Source of the DNA: Dehalococcoidia bacterium
GTDB lineage: Bacteria; Chloroflexota; Dehalococcoidia; UBA2979
DNA length: 64,000 bases
Assembly (NCBI GenBank): GCA_009379925.1
Contig: WHSU01000003.1
Span: forward strand, 108,120-172,119
Direction: 5' to 3'
Shown: piece by piece, positions 7,823-16,517 of the stretch
Layout of the letters: the number at the start of each line of letters is the position of its first letter
Numbering within the stretch: the first letter of the stretch is position 1
Made by a program: the position numbers and the translations under genes
Notes under the pieces: model-generated
Database searches by the model: none
Told to the model about the DNA's origin: nothing
What the model saw: the letters and a program-made list of their open reading frames with translations, nothing else

Positions 7823-9544
7823 GTGCCCGACTACGACCAGCAGACCTCGGATCTCCTCGACCGTTTCCACCAGCTCAAAGACCAGATCGGCATGCTCCGC
7901 TCTGAGCAGTCCATCCTGCGTGACCTGAAGGACGTGCTGAAAGAGCTGAAGGCCGCCACGCTCTCAGGCAACAACCTCCAGCAGGACGTCGCCCTGAGTA
8001 ACGCCCTCGCCATCCTCAAGCTCGTCGAGCCACGCCTAGGCAAGCTGTTCACGGCGCGCGGTTGGGTCCGAGGCGTGGACGCCGGCGTCTCGATCCTCCT
8101 GGGCGCCTCCGAGGACGTGAGCGCGGCGGACCGCCTGCGGCTGATGGCGGATTACCTCAACGGCCTGTCGGCGCTGTTCAGCATCCCGGGCGCCGGCGCG
8201 ATCTTCCAGTTCTACGTGCGCGCCATCCAGCCGATCGCGGAGTTCGTGCCGGCCATCGAGGCCCGCGCGCAGGAGGCCGCCCGCGCCGCCCGCGAGGGCA
8301 TCGACTACGGCGCGACGCCGCCCGAGACCGCCGGGAGCGACGAAGCTCCCGAGGTCGACGCCCGCATCGACGCTATCGACGGCGAGGTCGAGGCGGTGGA
8401 GGAGCAACTGGGCGAGTTGCGGGCCGAGTTGCGCGAACACGGGATCGAGGATCCCGACGGCACCTTCAGCACCCGGCAGCAGTACGTGTCCGACATCGTC
8501 AACCGCGCGCTCAGCGATTCCGGGCTCCTCCAGGCGTGGGCCACGCTCCAGCGCACGGACAAGATGTCGCCCGATCCGCGCGTCCTTCGAGGCCTGGAAG
8601 CACCTCACAGACGAGGGACTGTCGGACGAGGAGCGCGCCGCCCTCCGCGAGCAGGCGCGGCTCTACGAGCGTGAGTGGCTCAGCGGGCGCGCGGGACCGA
8701 GCGAGGCGTGGCTGGCGGCAGAGGCCGCACTGCGGGACGCCCGAGCGCGCTTCGTCCAGCTCATTCGCGACGAAACGTGGTTGGCCGGCTGGGACGAGCA
8801 CGACCTGTTCTGGCTGAAGTCCGCCCTCGGTGACGTGCGGTCTGACTGGTACGGCACTGACCTGTACGAGCTGTTGCAGTGGGACGAGGCGCGCGACGGC
8901 AACCCGGACAATGGGTGGCACTACGTGCCGGAGCAGGGCATGGCGCCTCAGGCGCCCGGCACGGGCGCCGAGGTCGGACAGCGCTTTGCGTTCCTCGGCA
9001 TGAACCCGCTGCTGCTCGCGGCGGTCGTGGTCGGCGCCCTGCTGTTGACCGTGCTCGTGAGTGTCCTCTTCCTGTCCGGCGGTGGCGACGACACGGCGCT
9101 GGTCGCCGGCGGCGGTGCGGGCACGCCGACCGTGGAGGCGACCGATGCGCCGGCGGCGTCGACATCGCAGTCGGTCGCGGAGACGCCGGTGGTCGCGGCG
9201 CCCGCATTCAGCGTCTCGCCAATCGAGGCGACGTTCTTCCAGGAACGCTTCACCACGGAGTATGACGTGCTGGTGTCTACCTTCGAGGTCCCAGCCGACC
9301 TGACGTTCGAGTGGACCGGCGCGGATTGCGGGCAATACGGCCAGCCTGATCCGGTCGGGCGCCCTCAGCTGTTTGCGTGGGTCCACCCCCTCATCCGCCA
9401 TGTGACGCGACGACCGAGCACGCGGACCGAACGATCGAAGTGGTTGTGACCGACGGCCGTACGATCGTGGCGTGCACGTACCAGGGGGCGGAGACAGGTG
9501 TCGGTCCTCCATGCACCGTCATCTATGGGCGTGCGTCCAACTAA
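7823..9544 (+). pseudogene. Membrane-anchored protein broken by two compensating frameshifts
   Basis: One gene read in three segments. Frame A runs from GTG 7823 to about 8580: coiled-coil-rich, from MPDYDQQTSDLLDRFHQL to about TDKMSPDPR. Frame B runs to about 9390: SFEAWKHLTDEGLSDEERAAL, WLAGWDEHDLFWLKSALGDV, then a TM segment LLLAAVVVGALLLTVLVSVLFL and a low-complexity linker. Frame A resumes as CDATTEHADRTIEVVVTDG and ends at TAA 9544. The first break fits one extra base near CCGCGCGTCC; the second fits one missing base near CCACCCCCTC. The exterior part may be an Ig/PKD-like fold. Function unknown. Recent pseudogene or two sequencing errors. Confidence 0.7.
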
Positions 9545-9739
9545 TCCGGGCTCCGGCCTGGGCTAGCGCACCAAGGCATCCGAGGCGGCCAGCGCGACGT
9601 ATCCCCTCTGTACGCGGCCTCTCTGACAGCCGCCCGAGTGCTGGAGCGTTCCACCCGACGCCGTGCTAGGATCAGGCTGCGGTCGCAGAATCACACTGCA
9701 CGCCCGCGCGGTATGCGTGCGGCCGGGAGGGACATCGTC

Positions 9740-9958
9740 ATGCTCGGCACTCTGGGCTGGCAGGAATTGCTCATCATCCTCGTGATCCTCGCGTTGCTCT
9801 TCGGGGCGTCGCGTGTCGCGGGGCTCGGCGGCGCGCTCGGGCGCGGCATCCGCGAGTTCCGCACAGAGGCGCGCGGCGACGGCGAAGAGGACGAAGCCGC
9901 AGCACGGACGGACGCCGGCGCCACGACGGCGGAGGAGTCGCGCAAGACCGACAGCTGA
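9740..9958 (+). CDS. tatA: Sec-independent protein translocase TatA/TatB-like
   Basis: 72 residues. One N-terminal TM helix (LGWQELLIILVILALLFGASRV) is followed by an amphipathic helix (LGGALGRGIREFRTEA) and an acidic tail, the standard TatA architecture. The pore-forming TatA moves folded proteins with twin-arginine signals, such as the Rieske protein at 43412. The usual FGxxKLPE hinge is altered to FGASRVAGL. The start is ATG 9740 with GGGAGGGA upstream. It stands alone; no tatB or tatC is seen here. Confidence 0.85.
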   Translation: MLGTLGWQELLIILVILALLFGASRVAGLGGALGRGIREFRTEARGDGEEDEAAARTDAGATTAEESRKTDS

Positions 9959-10006
9959 GCCGCCCCGGCCACTGGCCGGGCGTGGACAACGTCAGCAGAT
10001 CGATGT

Positions 10007-10029
10007 ACGGGCGCCCCTGTGGCGCCCGT
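10007..10029 (+). terminator. GC-rich hairpin downstream of tatA
   Basis: Perfect 9-bp stem ACGGGCGCC / GGCGCCCGT with loop CCTGT. A second stem (CCCGGCC/GGCCGGG) lies just upstream near 9963-9982. No T-run follows, so it is at best a weak terminator. Confidence 0.35.
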
Positions 10030-10104
10030 GCTGCTATGCAGGGCGACCCGAAGGGTGCCCGCCCCGGCCCGGCGCCGGACTGCACGAGGTGGCACAGACT
10101 CCCG

Positions 10105-10875
10105 ATGACTGTCCGCGCGATCGTCTTCGACCTCTGGGGCACGCTGATGGCGGACCGGCGAGAGTTGTTCCCGGAGCGCGCCCGGCTGCGCTTCGAGGGC
10201 ATCGAGCCGGTGTTGCGCCGCCTGCGCATCGAAGCCGACCGGGACACCTTCACCCGCACGCACCTGCAGTCGAACCGCGCCATCGGGCGCATGCAGGACG
10301 CCGGCCGCGACGTGTCCGCGGAGGCCCGCGCCCGCCACGTCATCTATCAGTTCGCGCCAAGCCTGGCGGACCAGCTCACGCCCGCGGACTGTGCGGAGAT
10401 CGTCGAGGCGTACTCCGGCGTCGCACTCCGGCTCCCGCCCATTTTGCTGCCCGGCGCCCGCGAGGCGCTGGAGCGCGCGCGCCACCTGGGACTGGGCGTC
10501 GGGCTGATCTCGAACACGGGGGTGGTCGCGGGGCGTCACCTGCGGCAGGTCTTTGAGTCCGAGGGCATCCTCGATGCCTTCGACTCGCTCGTCTTCAGCG
10601 ACGAGCACGGCCGCTCGAAGCCACACCGCGCCATCTACGACCGCGCGCTGGAGGAACTCGGTGTGCCTGCGGACGAGGCGGTCTACGCGGGGGACACCCC
10701 GCGCTACGACGTGGGCCCGCCCCGGCGCTACGGCTGGTGGGTCGTCCAGGTGGGCGACCGGGACGACGGCGACCCGCCCGCGCATCGGCGGGTGCCCGGT
10801 GTCCTCGATGTGTACCCGGCGCTCGAGGAGATGGGACTGCTGGAGGGTCGGGCTAGCCGGTCTTCAGCCGGATAG
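10105..10875 (+). CDS. HAD-superfamily hydrolase
   Basis: 256 residues. Motif I is FDLWGTLM; the usual second Asp of DxDGT is replaced by Trp, as in some haloacid-dehalogenase-like enzymes. Motif II is ISNTG, motif III Lys is in GRSKPH, and motif IV is YAGDTPRYDV. A helical cap spans residues about 20-100. Start ATG 10105 is chosen because the upstream part of the ORF has no family match. The substrate cannot be told; a phosphatase for a small metabolite is most likely. Confidence 0.82.
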   Translation: MTVRAIVFDLWGTLMADRRELFPERARLRFEGIEPVLRRLRIEADRDTFTRTHLQSNRAIGRMQDAGRDVSAEARARHVIYQFAPSLADQLTPADCAEIVEAYSGVALRLPPILLPGAREALERARHLGLGVGLISNTGVVAGRHLRQVFESEGILDAFDSLVFSDEHGRSKPHRAIYDRALEELGVPADEAVYAGDTPRYDVGPPRRYGWWVVQVGDRDDGDPPAHRRVPGVLDVYPALEEMGLLEGRASRSSAG

Positions 10876-11032
10876 CCGGCACGCGGGTGCGATCAGGCCC
10901 CATACATCCGGTAAGTCTGTTATAGTCGCCCGCGCGTGCCAGCGCGGTGCTCTGGGCCGGACGCTTCGCTGGTACGCGCCCCTCCCTTTTCCAGTACCTC
11001 ATTTGGCCCCCCCAGACGGAGAGGACCGAGCC

Positions 11033-12097
11033 TTGGAGATCGTCCGCGGCCTCCACCAGTTGAAGACGCCTATGACCAGCCCCGCCCTGCCATACATCAT
11101 GCCCTACGTCTTCGAGGGCAATGACGGCATCTCGCTGTTTGACGCGGGATACGGCACACCTGAGGCCAGCGACGCGCTGACGCGGCAACTCGCCGTGCTG
11201 GGCTACGAGCCGAAGCACATCCGCCGCCTCATCATCTCCCACGCCCACCCGGACCACCTCGGCATGGCGGGCTGGGTGAAGGAGCAGTCGCCGGACTGTG
11301 AACTGGTGATGCTCGCGCGCGAGTGGCAGTGGATCGTCGACCGCTGGCTGGACAACGATGGCTGGACGAAGCTGTCCGACCAGTGGCTCGTGCGCCACGG
11401 TGTGCCGCAGGAGGAGATCGACGAGGCGCACGCACAGGGCAACCTGGCGCCCAATTCGCCGAACGCGAAACAGGCGGCGACGGGCGGGAGCAACGGCAAG
11501 GACGCCGGCGCCTCCGCGGCCCGGCGCCCGTCCATGCGCTTCGACATCGAGCCGGAGGTCAAGCTCGAGGACGGTGAGGTGCTGGAGTTCGACGGCTGGA
11601 GCCTGCGCGCCGTCTGGACGCCGGGGCACACGCCGGGCCACCTCTGCATGTACGAGACGAAGCACCGGCTGATGTTCACCGGCGACCACGTGCTGCCGCA
11701 TATCAGTCCCAACGTCTCGTTGCACGCGGACCAGGAGGGGACGAGCCCGCTCTCGGATTTCCGCCACTCCCTCCAGAAGGTCGCGGACTTCGACACCGCC
11801 GCCGCGCTGCCGGCGCACGAGTTCACGATCCCGGACCTCAAGCAGCGTTGCGCCGTGCTGCTACACCACCACGACGACCGCCTCGAGGAGGTGCGCGACG
11901 CGATCGGCGACGACACGGCGAGCGCGCGCGAGGTGTCGCAGCGGGTGAAGTGGAACACCGGCCCGTTCGACGACTTCAACATCTTCATGAAGCGCAGCGC
12001 CCTGGGCGAGACCCTCTCGCATCTGCGCCTGCTCGAAGACGAGGGGCGCGTCCGCCGCATCGAGGGCGACGGCGCCGTGCGCTGGTCGAAGGCCTAG
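11033..12097 (+). CDS. MBL-fold metallo-hydrolase with C-terminal winged helix
   Basis: About 354 residues. The zinc-binding motif HAHPDHLG and the downstream GHTPGH and TGDHVLPH motifs define a metallo-beta-lactamase-fold hydrolase. The C-terminal 80 residues (REVSQRVKWNTG, TLSHLRLLEDEGRVRR) match the winged-helix tail of LACTB2-like enzymes. An Asn/Gly/Ala-rich insert (residues about 145-165) is a likely surface loop. The start is TTG 11033 with GGAGAGGA eight bases upstream. A TGTTATAGT -10-like element lies near 10918. Substrate unknown, possibly a thioester or RNA. Confidence 0.85.
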   Translation: MEIVRGLHQLKTPMTSPALPYIMPYVFEGNDGISLFDAGYGTPEASDALTRQLAVLGYEPKHIRRLIISHAHPDHLGMAGWVKEQSPDCELVMLAREWQWIVDRWLDNDGWTKLSDQWLVRHGVPQEEIDEAHAQGNLAPNSPNAKQAATGGSNGKDAGASAARRPSMRFDIEPEVKLEDGEVLEFDGWSLRAVWTPGHTPGHLCMYETKHRLMFTGDHVLPHISPNVSLHADQEGTSPLSDFRHSLQKVADFDTAAALPAHEFTIPDLKQRCAVLLHHHDDRLEEVRDAIGDDTASAREVSQRVKWNTGPFDDFNIFMKRSALGETLSHLRLLEDEGRVRRIEGDGAVRWSKA

Positions 12098-12116
12098 CCC
12101 AGGACCGTCAGCGCGG

Positions 12117-12644
12117 TCAGTCGGCGCCGCGCCACCAGCCGGCCGGCGCCAGCGGGCCCACCGCGTCTCGCTCGGAAGCCGGAAGCGCCTCGAGGAGCTG
12201 CGCGACGCTGTCGCCGGTGACCGGGTGGCACACGTCGCCGGCGATCTCCGCCAGCGGCACGAGCACGAAGGCTCGCTCCGCCATCCGGCTGTGTGGCACC
12301 TGCAGGTCCGGTGCGCTCAGGACCTCGTCCTCCGCCAGCAACACATCGATGTCGATCGGGCGGGCCGTCCAGCGCTCGGCGGTGAAGTCGCGCCCGAGGT
12401 CCGCCTCGAGCTGCTTCGCGAGGTGGAGTAGTTCGTGCGGGGTCAGCGCCGTGAGCACCGCCACCGCGATGTTGGCGAAGCGCGGCTGATCCTCGACGCC
12501 CCACGGCGGCGTGTCGTAGACGGCCGACACTGCCTCGATGTGGACGCCACCGGCCTCCACGGCGTCAAGCGCGGCGCGGAGGTTCGCGATGCGGTCGCCC
12601 AGGTTCCCGCCGAGGCCAAGGTAGACGCGCCGTGCGACAGCCAT
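12117..12644 (-). CDS. folK: 2-amino-4-hydroxy-6-hydroxymethyldihydropteridine pyrophosphokinase
   Basis: 175 residues. HPPK transfers pyrophosphate from ATP to 6-hydroxymethyl-dihydropterin in folate synthesis. It shows [18 protein letters not shown], the [19 protein letters not shown] loop, and the [12 protein letters not shown] and [19 protein letters not shown] motifs with the Asp pair that binds Mg. It lies 10 bases downstream of folP, in the same operon and pathway. Confidence 0.95.
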   Translation of the reverse strand: MAVARRVYLGLGGNLGDRIANLRAALDAVEAGGVHIEAVSAVYDTPPWGVEDQPRFANIAVAVLTALTPHELLHLAKQLEADLGRDFTAERWTARPIDIDVLLAEDEVLSAPDLQVPHSRMAERAFVLVPLAEIAGDVCHPVTGDSVAQLLEALPASERDAVGPLAPAGWWRGAD

Positions 12645-12654
12645 GCGCTCGTCC

Positions 12655-13494
12655 CTACGCTTCGGGAGGCCAGCCGCGTACCACGGCGTCGGCCATGCGG
12701 ACGACCTGTGTCATCTCCTCGACGTCGTGTACGCGCACGATATCCACGCCGGATCGCACGGCGAGCGCCAACGTTGCGGCGGTGCCCCACCGCCGTTCCT
12801 GCTCCGGCCGGTCCAGCACGTGCCCGATCGTGGACTTGCGCGAGGTGCCCAGCAGGACGGGCCGGCCCAGGCCGCGCAGGTCATCGAGGCGGCGCAGCAT
12901 CTCGAGGTTCTGGACGGGCCCCCAGCCGAACCCGAAGCCCGGGTCGACGATCAGACGGTCACGCGGCACGCCGGCCCCGTGCGCGAGTGCCATGCTCGCC
13001 TTGAGGCCGGCACGCACGTCGGCGATCAGGTTGCCGCCGAAGGTGCGGCCGCGCTGGTTGTGCATGACCACGGCGGGCTTGCCGGTGCGCGCCAGCAGCG
13101 GCGCGAGTTCCGGGTCGCTGCGCAGTCCGTGGACATCGTTCAAGGCATCCGCGCCCGCTTCGAAGGCCCGCGCCGCCACCTCCGCCTTCGAGGTGTCGAC
13201 GGTGATCGGCACCTCGACGGCGCGGCGCACGGCACGCAGCGGCGCGGCCAGCCGCAGGTACTCCGCCTCCGCATCGATCGGGTCGTGGTCGGGCCGCGTC
13301 GACTCCGCGCCAATGTCGAGCAGGTCCGCGCCCGCGTCCACCATCCGCAGGGCGCGGTCCGCCACCTCGGCGGCATCGAGCAGCCCGTCGCCGGAAAACG
13401 AGTCGGGCGTGACGTTGAGGATGCCCATGACGTAGGTGCGCGCACCCCACTCGAAGCGCACGCCGCCAATGTCGATGGGTGTGGGGTGGTTCAC
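12655..13494 (-). CDS. folP: Dihydropteroate synthase
   Basis: 279 residues, GTG start. The enzyme joins p-aminobenzoate to the pterin pyrophosphate made by FolK. The TIM-barrel signatures are [58 protein letters not shown], and LLGTSRKS near the end. It is first in a folP-folK unit; other folate genes are not in the window. Confidence 0.95.
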   Translation of the reverse strand: MNHPTPIDIGGVRFEWGARTYVMGILNVTPDSFSGDGLLDAAEVADRALRMVDAGADLLDIGAESTRPDHDPIDAEAEYLRLAAPLRAVRRAVEVPITVDTSKAEVAARAFEAGADALNDVHGLRSDPELAPLLARTGKPAVVMHNQRGRTFGGNLIADVRAGLKASMALAHGAGVPRDRLIVDPGFGFGWGPVQNLEMLRRLDDLRGLGRPVLLGTSRKSTIGHVLDRPEQERRWGTAATLALAVRSGVDIVRVHDVEEMTQVVRMADAVVRGWPPEA

Positions 13495-13504
13495 ACGCAG
13501 AGGG

Positions 13505-13918
13505 CTACTCCTCGGCCTCGCCGATCACATCAAGCGCCTCACGCGGTCTGAGGATCGGAATGCGTTGCCATTCGTCGAGCCGCAGCAAGTGCCGATCACC
13601 CGACACAATCAGTTCCGCCTCGCCAGCCAGTGCAGCTTCCAACACGCGATCGTCGTCCGGGTCGTCCGGTACATCGCGCACCGCCTCTGCGGGTTCGACG
13701 ACTTCCGAGGCCAGCAACAACTCGGCAATCGCCTCGTCGATCTCCTCAGAAGGCCAGGCGAACTTCTGACTCATGACTCCGCGGAGTTCTGCGATCAATG
13801 GCGCAGAGGTTAGGAGGACGATGTCCGGTTCCAGGCACCGCGCGTAGACCCGGAACGGAGAACCGCCGGGAGTAACGAGGGCGGACACGAGGACATTCGT
13901 GTCCAGCACCAGCCGCAA
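13505..13918 (-). CDS. PIN-domain toxin (PIN_3-like)
   Basis: 137 residues. Single-domain PIN nuclease with acidic active-site residues in LVLDTNVLVSAL, AELRGV, DDPDDDRVLEAAL and VSGDRHLL. Such proteins cleave RNA when freed from their antitoxin. TTG start 13918 follows the antitoxin stop with no spacing (TAG-TTG), so translation is tightly coupled. Toxin role is inferred from family and pairing. Confidence 0.8.
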   Translation of the reverse strand: MRLVLDTNVLVSALVTPGGSPFRVYARCLEPDIVLLTSAPLIAELRGVMSQKFAWPSEEIDEAIAELLLASEVVEPAEAVRDVPDDPDDDRVLEAALAGEAELIVSGDRHLLRLDEWQRIPILRPREALDVIGEAEE

Positions 13919-14179
13919 CTAGGCCTGCTCCCGCTGTTCTCGACGGTATTCCTCGATCAGACGAGGTACGTCCTCTTCAGTGATCCCGAGCTCGCGAGCA
14001 CGTCTCGCGCCGTATTGCTGAAGCCTACGCAGCCGTTGCTGGGCCACCTTCACCCGGTACGCCTTGAGCATTTCAGGGAGTAGCTCGCCTACCGATACGC
14101 CCTCCTCGAGAGCGATGCGGTCGAACTCCTCCGCGACAACAGCGGGGACTGTCAGCGTCAGCGTCTTCTCGTCGGACAT
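13919..14179 (-). CDS. Ribbon-helix-helix type antitoxin
   Basis: 86 residues from MSDEKTLTLTVP. An N-terminal beta strand plus two helices (VVAEEFDRIALEEGVSVGELLPEML) fits a CopG/RHH DNA-binding fold. The charged C-terminal helix (ARELGITEEDVPRLIEEYRREQREQA) would wrap the toxin. It precedes the PIN gene with zero spacing. It probably autoregulates the pair. Confidence 0.65.
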   Translation of the reverse strand: MSDEKTLTLTVPAVVAEEFDRIALEEGVSVGELLPEMLKAYRVKVAQQRLRRLQQYGARRARELGITEEDVPRLIEEYRREQREQA

Positions 14180-14224
14180 GGTCGTGCTCCCGTGCACAGA
14201 ATCCCGGAGCCAGTATAGGTCCCG

Positions 14225-14662
14225 CTACCCCTCCACCACCTCGACCGGCTCTTCTTCGATGTGGCCGCCGGTGCGGATGAAGAAGGCGCGCACATCCGGT
14301 GGGTCGTGGGCGAGCGACACGAGGATGTAGTACGTCTGGGGGAACATCGGCTCGAGCTCGATTTCGCCCGGCGGGAAGAACGCCATACGCACGTCCGTCG
14401 GCGAGGGACGGGCCTCCGAGGCGACGTGTGAGTGATAGATGGCGAAGAGCCGCTCGCCCGTCTCGTCGCGCCGCTCCTCCAGTTGCATCATCCGGAGCGG
14501 GTCCATCTCGTAGCGGTACGGGCTTTCCGCCAGGTTGCGGACCCGGTGCACCGCGATGGGCTCGCTGCCGTTGGCGTGGACCATGCCACACGCCTCGTTC
14601 GGCAGGTCTTCGCGCGCGTGGGCGACCATCTCCTCAGCGATCGAGCGCGGGATGCGCGGCAT
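14225..14662 (-). CDS. mec: JAMM/Mov34 metalloprotease, Mec+-like (sulfur-carrier processing)
   Basis: 145 residues from MPRIPRSIAEEM. The JAB1/MPN/Mov34 zinc motif is intact: Glu in NEACGMV, then HSHVASEARPSPTD (HxH-x7-S-x2-D). In Mycobacterium tuberculosis Mec+ releases cysteine from CysO-cysteine; related HcyD and QbsD also trim residues after the Gly-Gly of carrier precursors. It is the last gene of the minus-strand cluster containing cysM, a CysO-like carrier and a carrier-E1 fusion. Upstream in-frame codons to 14761 are not family-like. Expected to both mature carriers and release product. Confidence 0.85.
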   Translation of the reverse strand: MPRIPRSIAEEMVAHAREDLPNEACGMVHANGSEPIAVHRVRNLAESPYRYEMDPLRMMQLEERRDETGERLFAIYHSHVASEARPSPTDVRMAFFPPGEIELEPMFPQTYYILVSLAHDPPDVRAFFIRTGGHIEEEPVEVVEG

Positions 14663-14723
14663 GCGGTCTCCGTCTCCAGTGCTGCCTGATACCGACTCGG
14701 GCGGCGGTCGAGGGGGTGTCGAG

Positions 14724-15143
14724 CTAGTCGGCGCCGCGCTCCCATGGCACCGTGTCGCCATCGTCGATACAGGCGGCGGCCGACATCCGCATCTGCAGGA
14801 ACGCGCGGCTGGCCGGAGCTTCCACCAGGTGCGCGACCCAGTGCGGCCACTCGTCTTCCGGGACTCGGTCCACCAGGTCCGTGAACGGCAGGTGCACCTG
14901 CCCCTCGCCGTCCGCCGTGCCCTCCGCGATGCCTTCCGCGATGCCGACGTCCACCGACCACTTGCCGGGCACAGCGATGCGGCCCACGGTGCGGGTGCGC
15001 AGGAGCTGCGCTCCGGGCAAGGCCCGGTAGCGCTCGATGACGGCCACGTCGAAGGACAGGTGCAGGCGGCCCGGGTCGCGCGCTGCCAGCGCGCGACGCA
15101 GCAGGGTCTGTTGGAGGACTGCCGCTCCCGAGGCCGCCGTCAT
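14724..15143 (-). CDS. Hypothetical protein within the sulfur cluster
   Basis: 139 residues, soluble, no recognised family. It contains YRALPGAQLLRTRTVGRIAVPGK and a short imperfect repeat GIAEGIAEGTADGEG. No cysteines are placed as metal ligands; one Cys lies near the C-terminus (AAACIDDGD). Its position between the JAMM protease and the rhodanese, in the same orientation, suggests a linked role. Confidence 0.5.
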   Translation of the reverse strand: MTAASGAAVLQQTLLRRALAARDPGRLHLSFDVAVIERYRALPGAQLLRTRTVGRIAVPGKWSVDVGIAEGIAEGTADGEGQVHLPFTDLVDRVPEDEWPHWVAHLVEAPASRAFLQMRMSAAACIDDGDTVPWERGAD

Positions 15144-15185
15144 CGTCCGCTCCTACGTTCCCACGCCCGAGGGCTCTTGAGGCCG

Positions 15186-16010
15186 CTACCTCTCGATCGG
15201 GACGTCCACCAGCGAGCCGTACTCGGTCCACGATCCGTCGTAGTTCTTGACGTTCTCGTACCCCAGCAGGTGCTTCAGCACGAACCACGTGTGCGACGAA
15301 CGCTCACCGATGCGGCAGTAGGCGATCGTGTCGTCGCCGTCCTTGACGCCCGCGTTGCCGTACAGCTCGCGCAGTTCGTCCGGCGACTTGAACGTGCCGT
15401 CCTCGTTCACCGCGCGGGCCCACGGGATGTTCTTCGCGCCGGGGATGTGGCCGCCGCGCTGCGCCGTCTCGGTCATGCCCGGAGGCGCGATGACCTCGCC
15501 GCTGAACTCGGCGGGACTGCGCACATCCACCAGCTGCGGGCCGGACTGGCCCACTGCCTGCAGCACCTCGTCCCGCTTGGCGCGCAGCGCCGGGTCGGGG
15601 TCCTTGGCGGTGTAGCTGGCGGCCGCCGCGGTCGGCTCGGTGGTGGTCGTCGGACGGTTGTCGGCCAGCCACTTCACGCGCCCGCCGTCCATCAGCGAGA
15701 CGTTCTCGTGTCCGTACAGCTCCAGCAGCCACAGCGCGTAGGCCGCGAACCAGTTGTTGTTGTCGCCATAGAGGACCACGTGCGTGTCGTTCGAGATGCC
15801 GGAGCGGCCGAGCAGGTCCTGTAGCCCCTCCTTCGTGATGATGTCGCGCCGCTGCTGGTCCTGGAGTTGCGTCGTCCAGTTCCAGCCGACCGCACCCTCG
15901 ATGTGGCCCTCGCCGTAGGCGTCGGTATCGACGTCCACTTCCACCAGGCGCACGTTGGCGTCACCCTTGTGTTGCTCCACCCATTCGGGGCTGACCAGTT
16001 TGTCTACCAT
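15186..16010 (-). CDS. Thiosulfate sulfurtransferase, two rhodanese domains
   Basis: 274 residues from MVDKLVSPEW. Tandem rhodanese domains: an inactive N-terminal one (VVLYGDNNNWFAAYALWLL has no Cys at the active site) and an active C-terminal one with AYCRIGERSSHTWFVL. The CRxGxRS loop is typical of thiosulfate rather than mercaptopyruvate sulfurtransferases. The CDGN-like region LVDVRSPAEFSGE precedes it. The E1 in this cluster lacks its own rhodanese domain (MoeZ has one), so this enzyme could supply persulfide sulfur to the activated carriers. Confidence 0.87.
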   Translation of the reverse strand: MVDKLVSPEWVEQHKGDANVRLVEVDVDTDAYGEGHIEGAVGWNWTTQLQDQQRRDIITKEGLQDLLGRSGISNDTHVVLYGDNNNWFAAYALWLLELYGHENVSLMDGGRVKWLADNRPTTTTEPTAAAASYTAKDPDPALRAKRDEVLQAVGQSGPQLVDVRSPAEFSGEVIAPPGMTETAQRGGHIPGAKNIPWARAVNEDGTFKSPDELRELYGNAGVKDGDDTIAYCRIGERSSHTWFVLKHLLGYENVKNYDGSWTEYGSLVDVPIER

Positions 16011-16055
16011 CTGCTGACTCCTCACTCACGCACCCTGCGCGGGTATCGCTACTCA

Positions 16056-16100
16056 CTCATCGAGGGGTGGTCGCCGTCTCAGGCGCCACCGCTCGATGAG
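16056..16100. other. Long near-perfect hairpin in a divergent intergenic region
   Basis: The arms CTCATCGAGGGGTGGTCGCC and GGCGCCACCGCTCGATGAG enclose the 6-base loop GTCTCA. They form about 18 base pairs with one mismatch and one bulge. It lies between the rhodanese gene (minus) and the zinc-ribbon gene (plus). It could be an RNA regulator of either transcript or a DNA operator. No T-run is present. Confidence 0.5.
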
Positions 16101-16176
16101 GCTATGGACGGGACGTTAGGCGTCGATGATCCCCATGCGGATGGCGAACGGATGCGCCGTCCCGGGAGAGACCACG

Positions 16177-16491
16177 ATGCTCGCGTTGCTGTGCGATACC
16201 TGCCGCCGGCCGATCGACCACGACGGCTACGAACTGAATCTGCTTCCCGGCACGGTGGTCAACGGGCCCGGCGAGTTCGCCCGCACCGCGACCGCGCAGA
16301 GCGGCGTCATGTCCGTCTACATGTGCCAGCGTTGCGGCGAACGCATCGCCGCCATCCTGCGGCACAAGCTCCAGGACCCTTGCCCCACCTGCGAGGTCGC
16401 CCCGCTCCGTGAGGGCGACCGTCGCGTCGACGTCGTCGACGTGACAGCGGAGCCCGGCGCCGCCCCGCCATTGGAGCGCGTTTCGGCGTAG
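16177..16491 (+). CDS. Zinc-ribbon-like small protein
   Basis: 104 residues, starting at ATG 16177 with GGGAGAG seven bases upstream. Three CxxC pairs (CDTC, CQRC, CPTC) suggest one or more zinc knuckles. The middle (YELNLLPGTVVNGPGEF) looks like a beta-rich treble or ribbon fold. It is the only plus-strand gene in the sulfur cluster, divergent from the rhodanese gene and convergent with cysM. Function unknown. Confidence 0.6.
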   Translation: MLALLCDTCRRPIDHDGYELNLLPGTVVNGPGEFARTATAQSGVMSVYMCQRCGERIAAILRHKLQDPCPTCEVAPLREGDRRVDVVDVTAEPGAAPPLERVSA

Positions 16492-16517
16492 GGCAGCGGT
16501 CGGCGGGACGCGCGGCG

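Noticed and set aside
16056-16100. Degenerate SAM riboswitch before the rhodanese gene
   Set aside because: The outer stem resembles an S-box P1, but the GCAACC and GGTGCCAA core blocks are absent.
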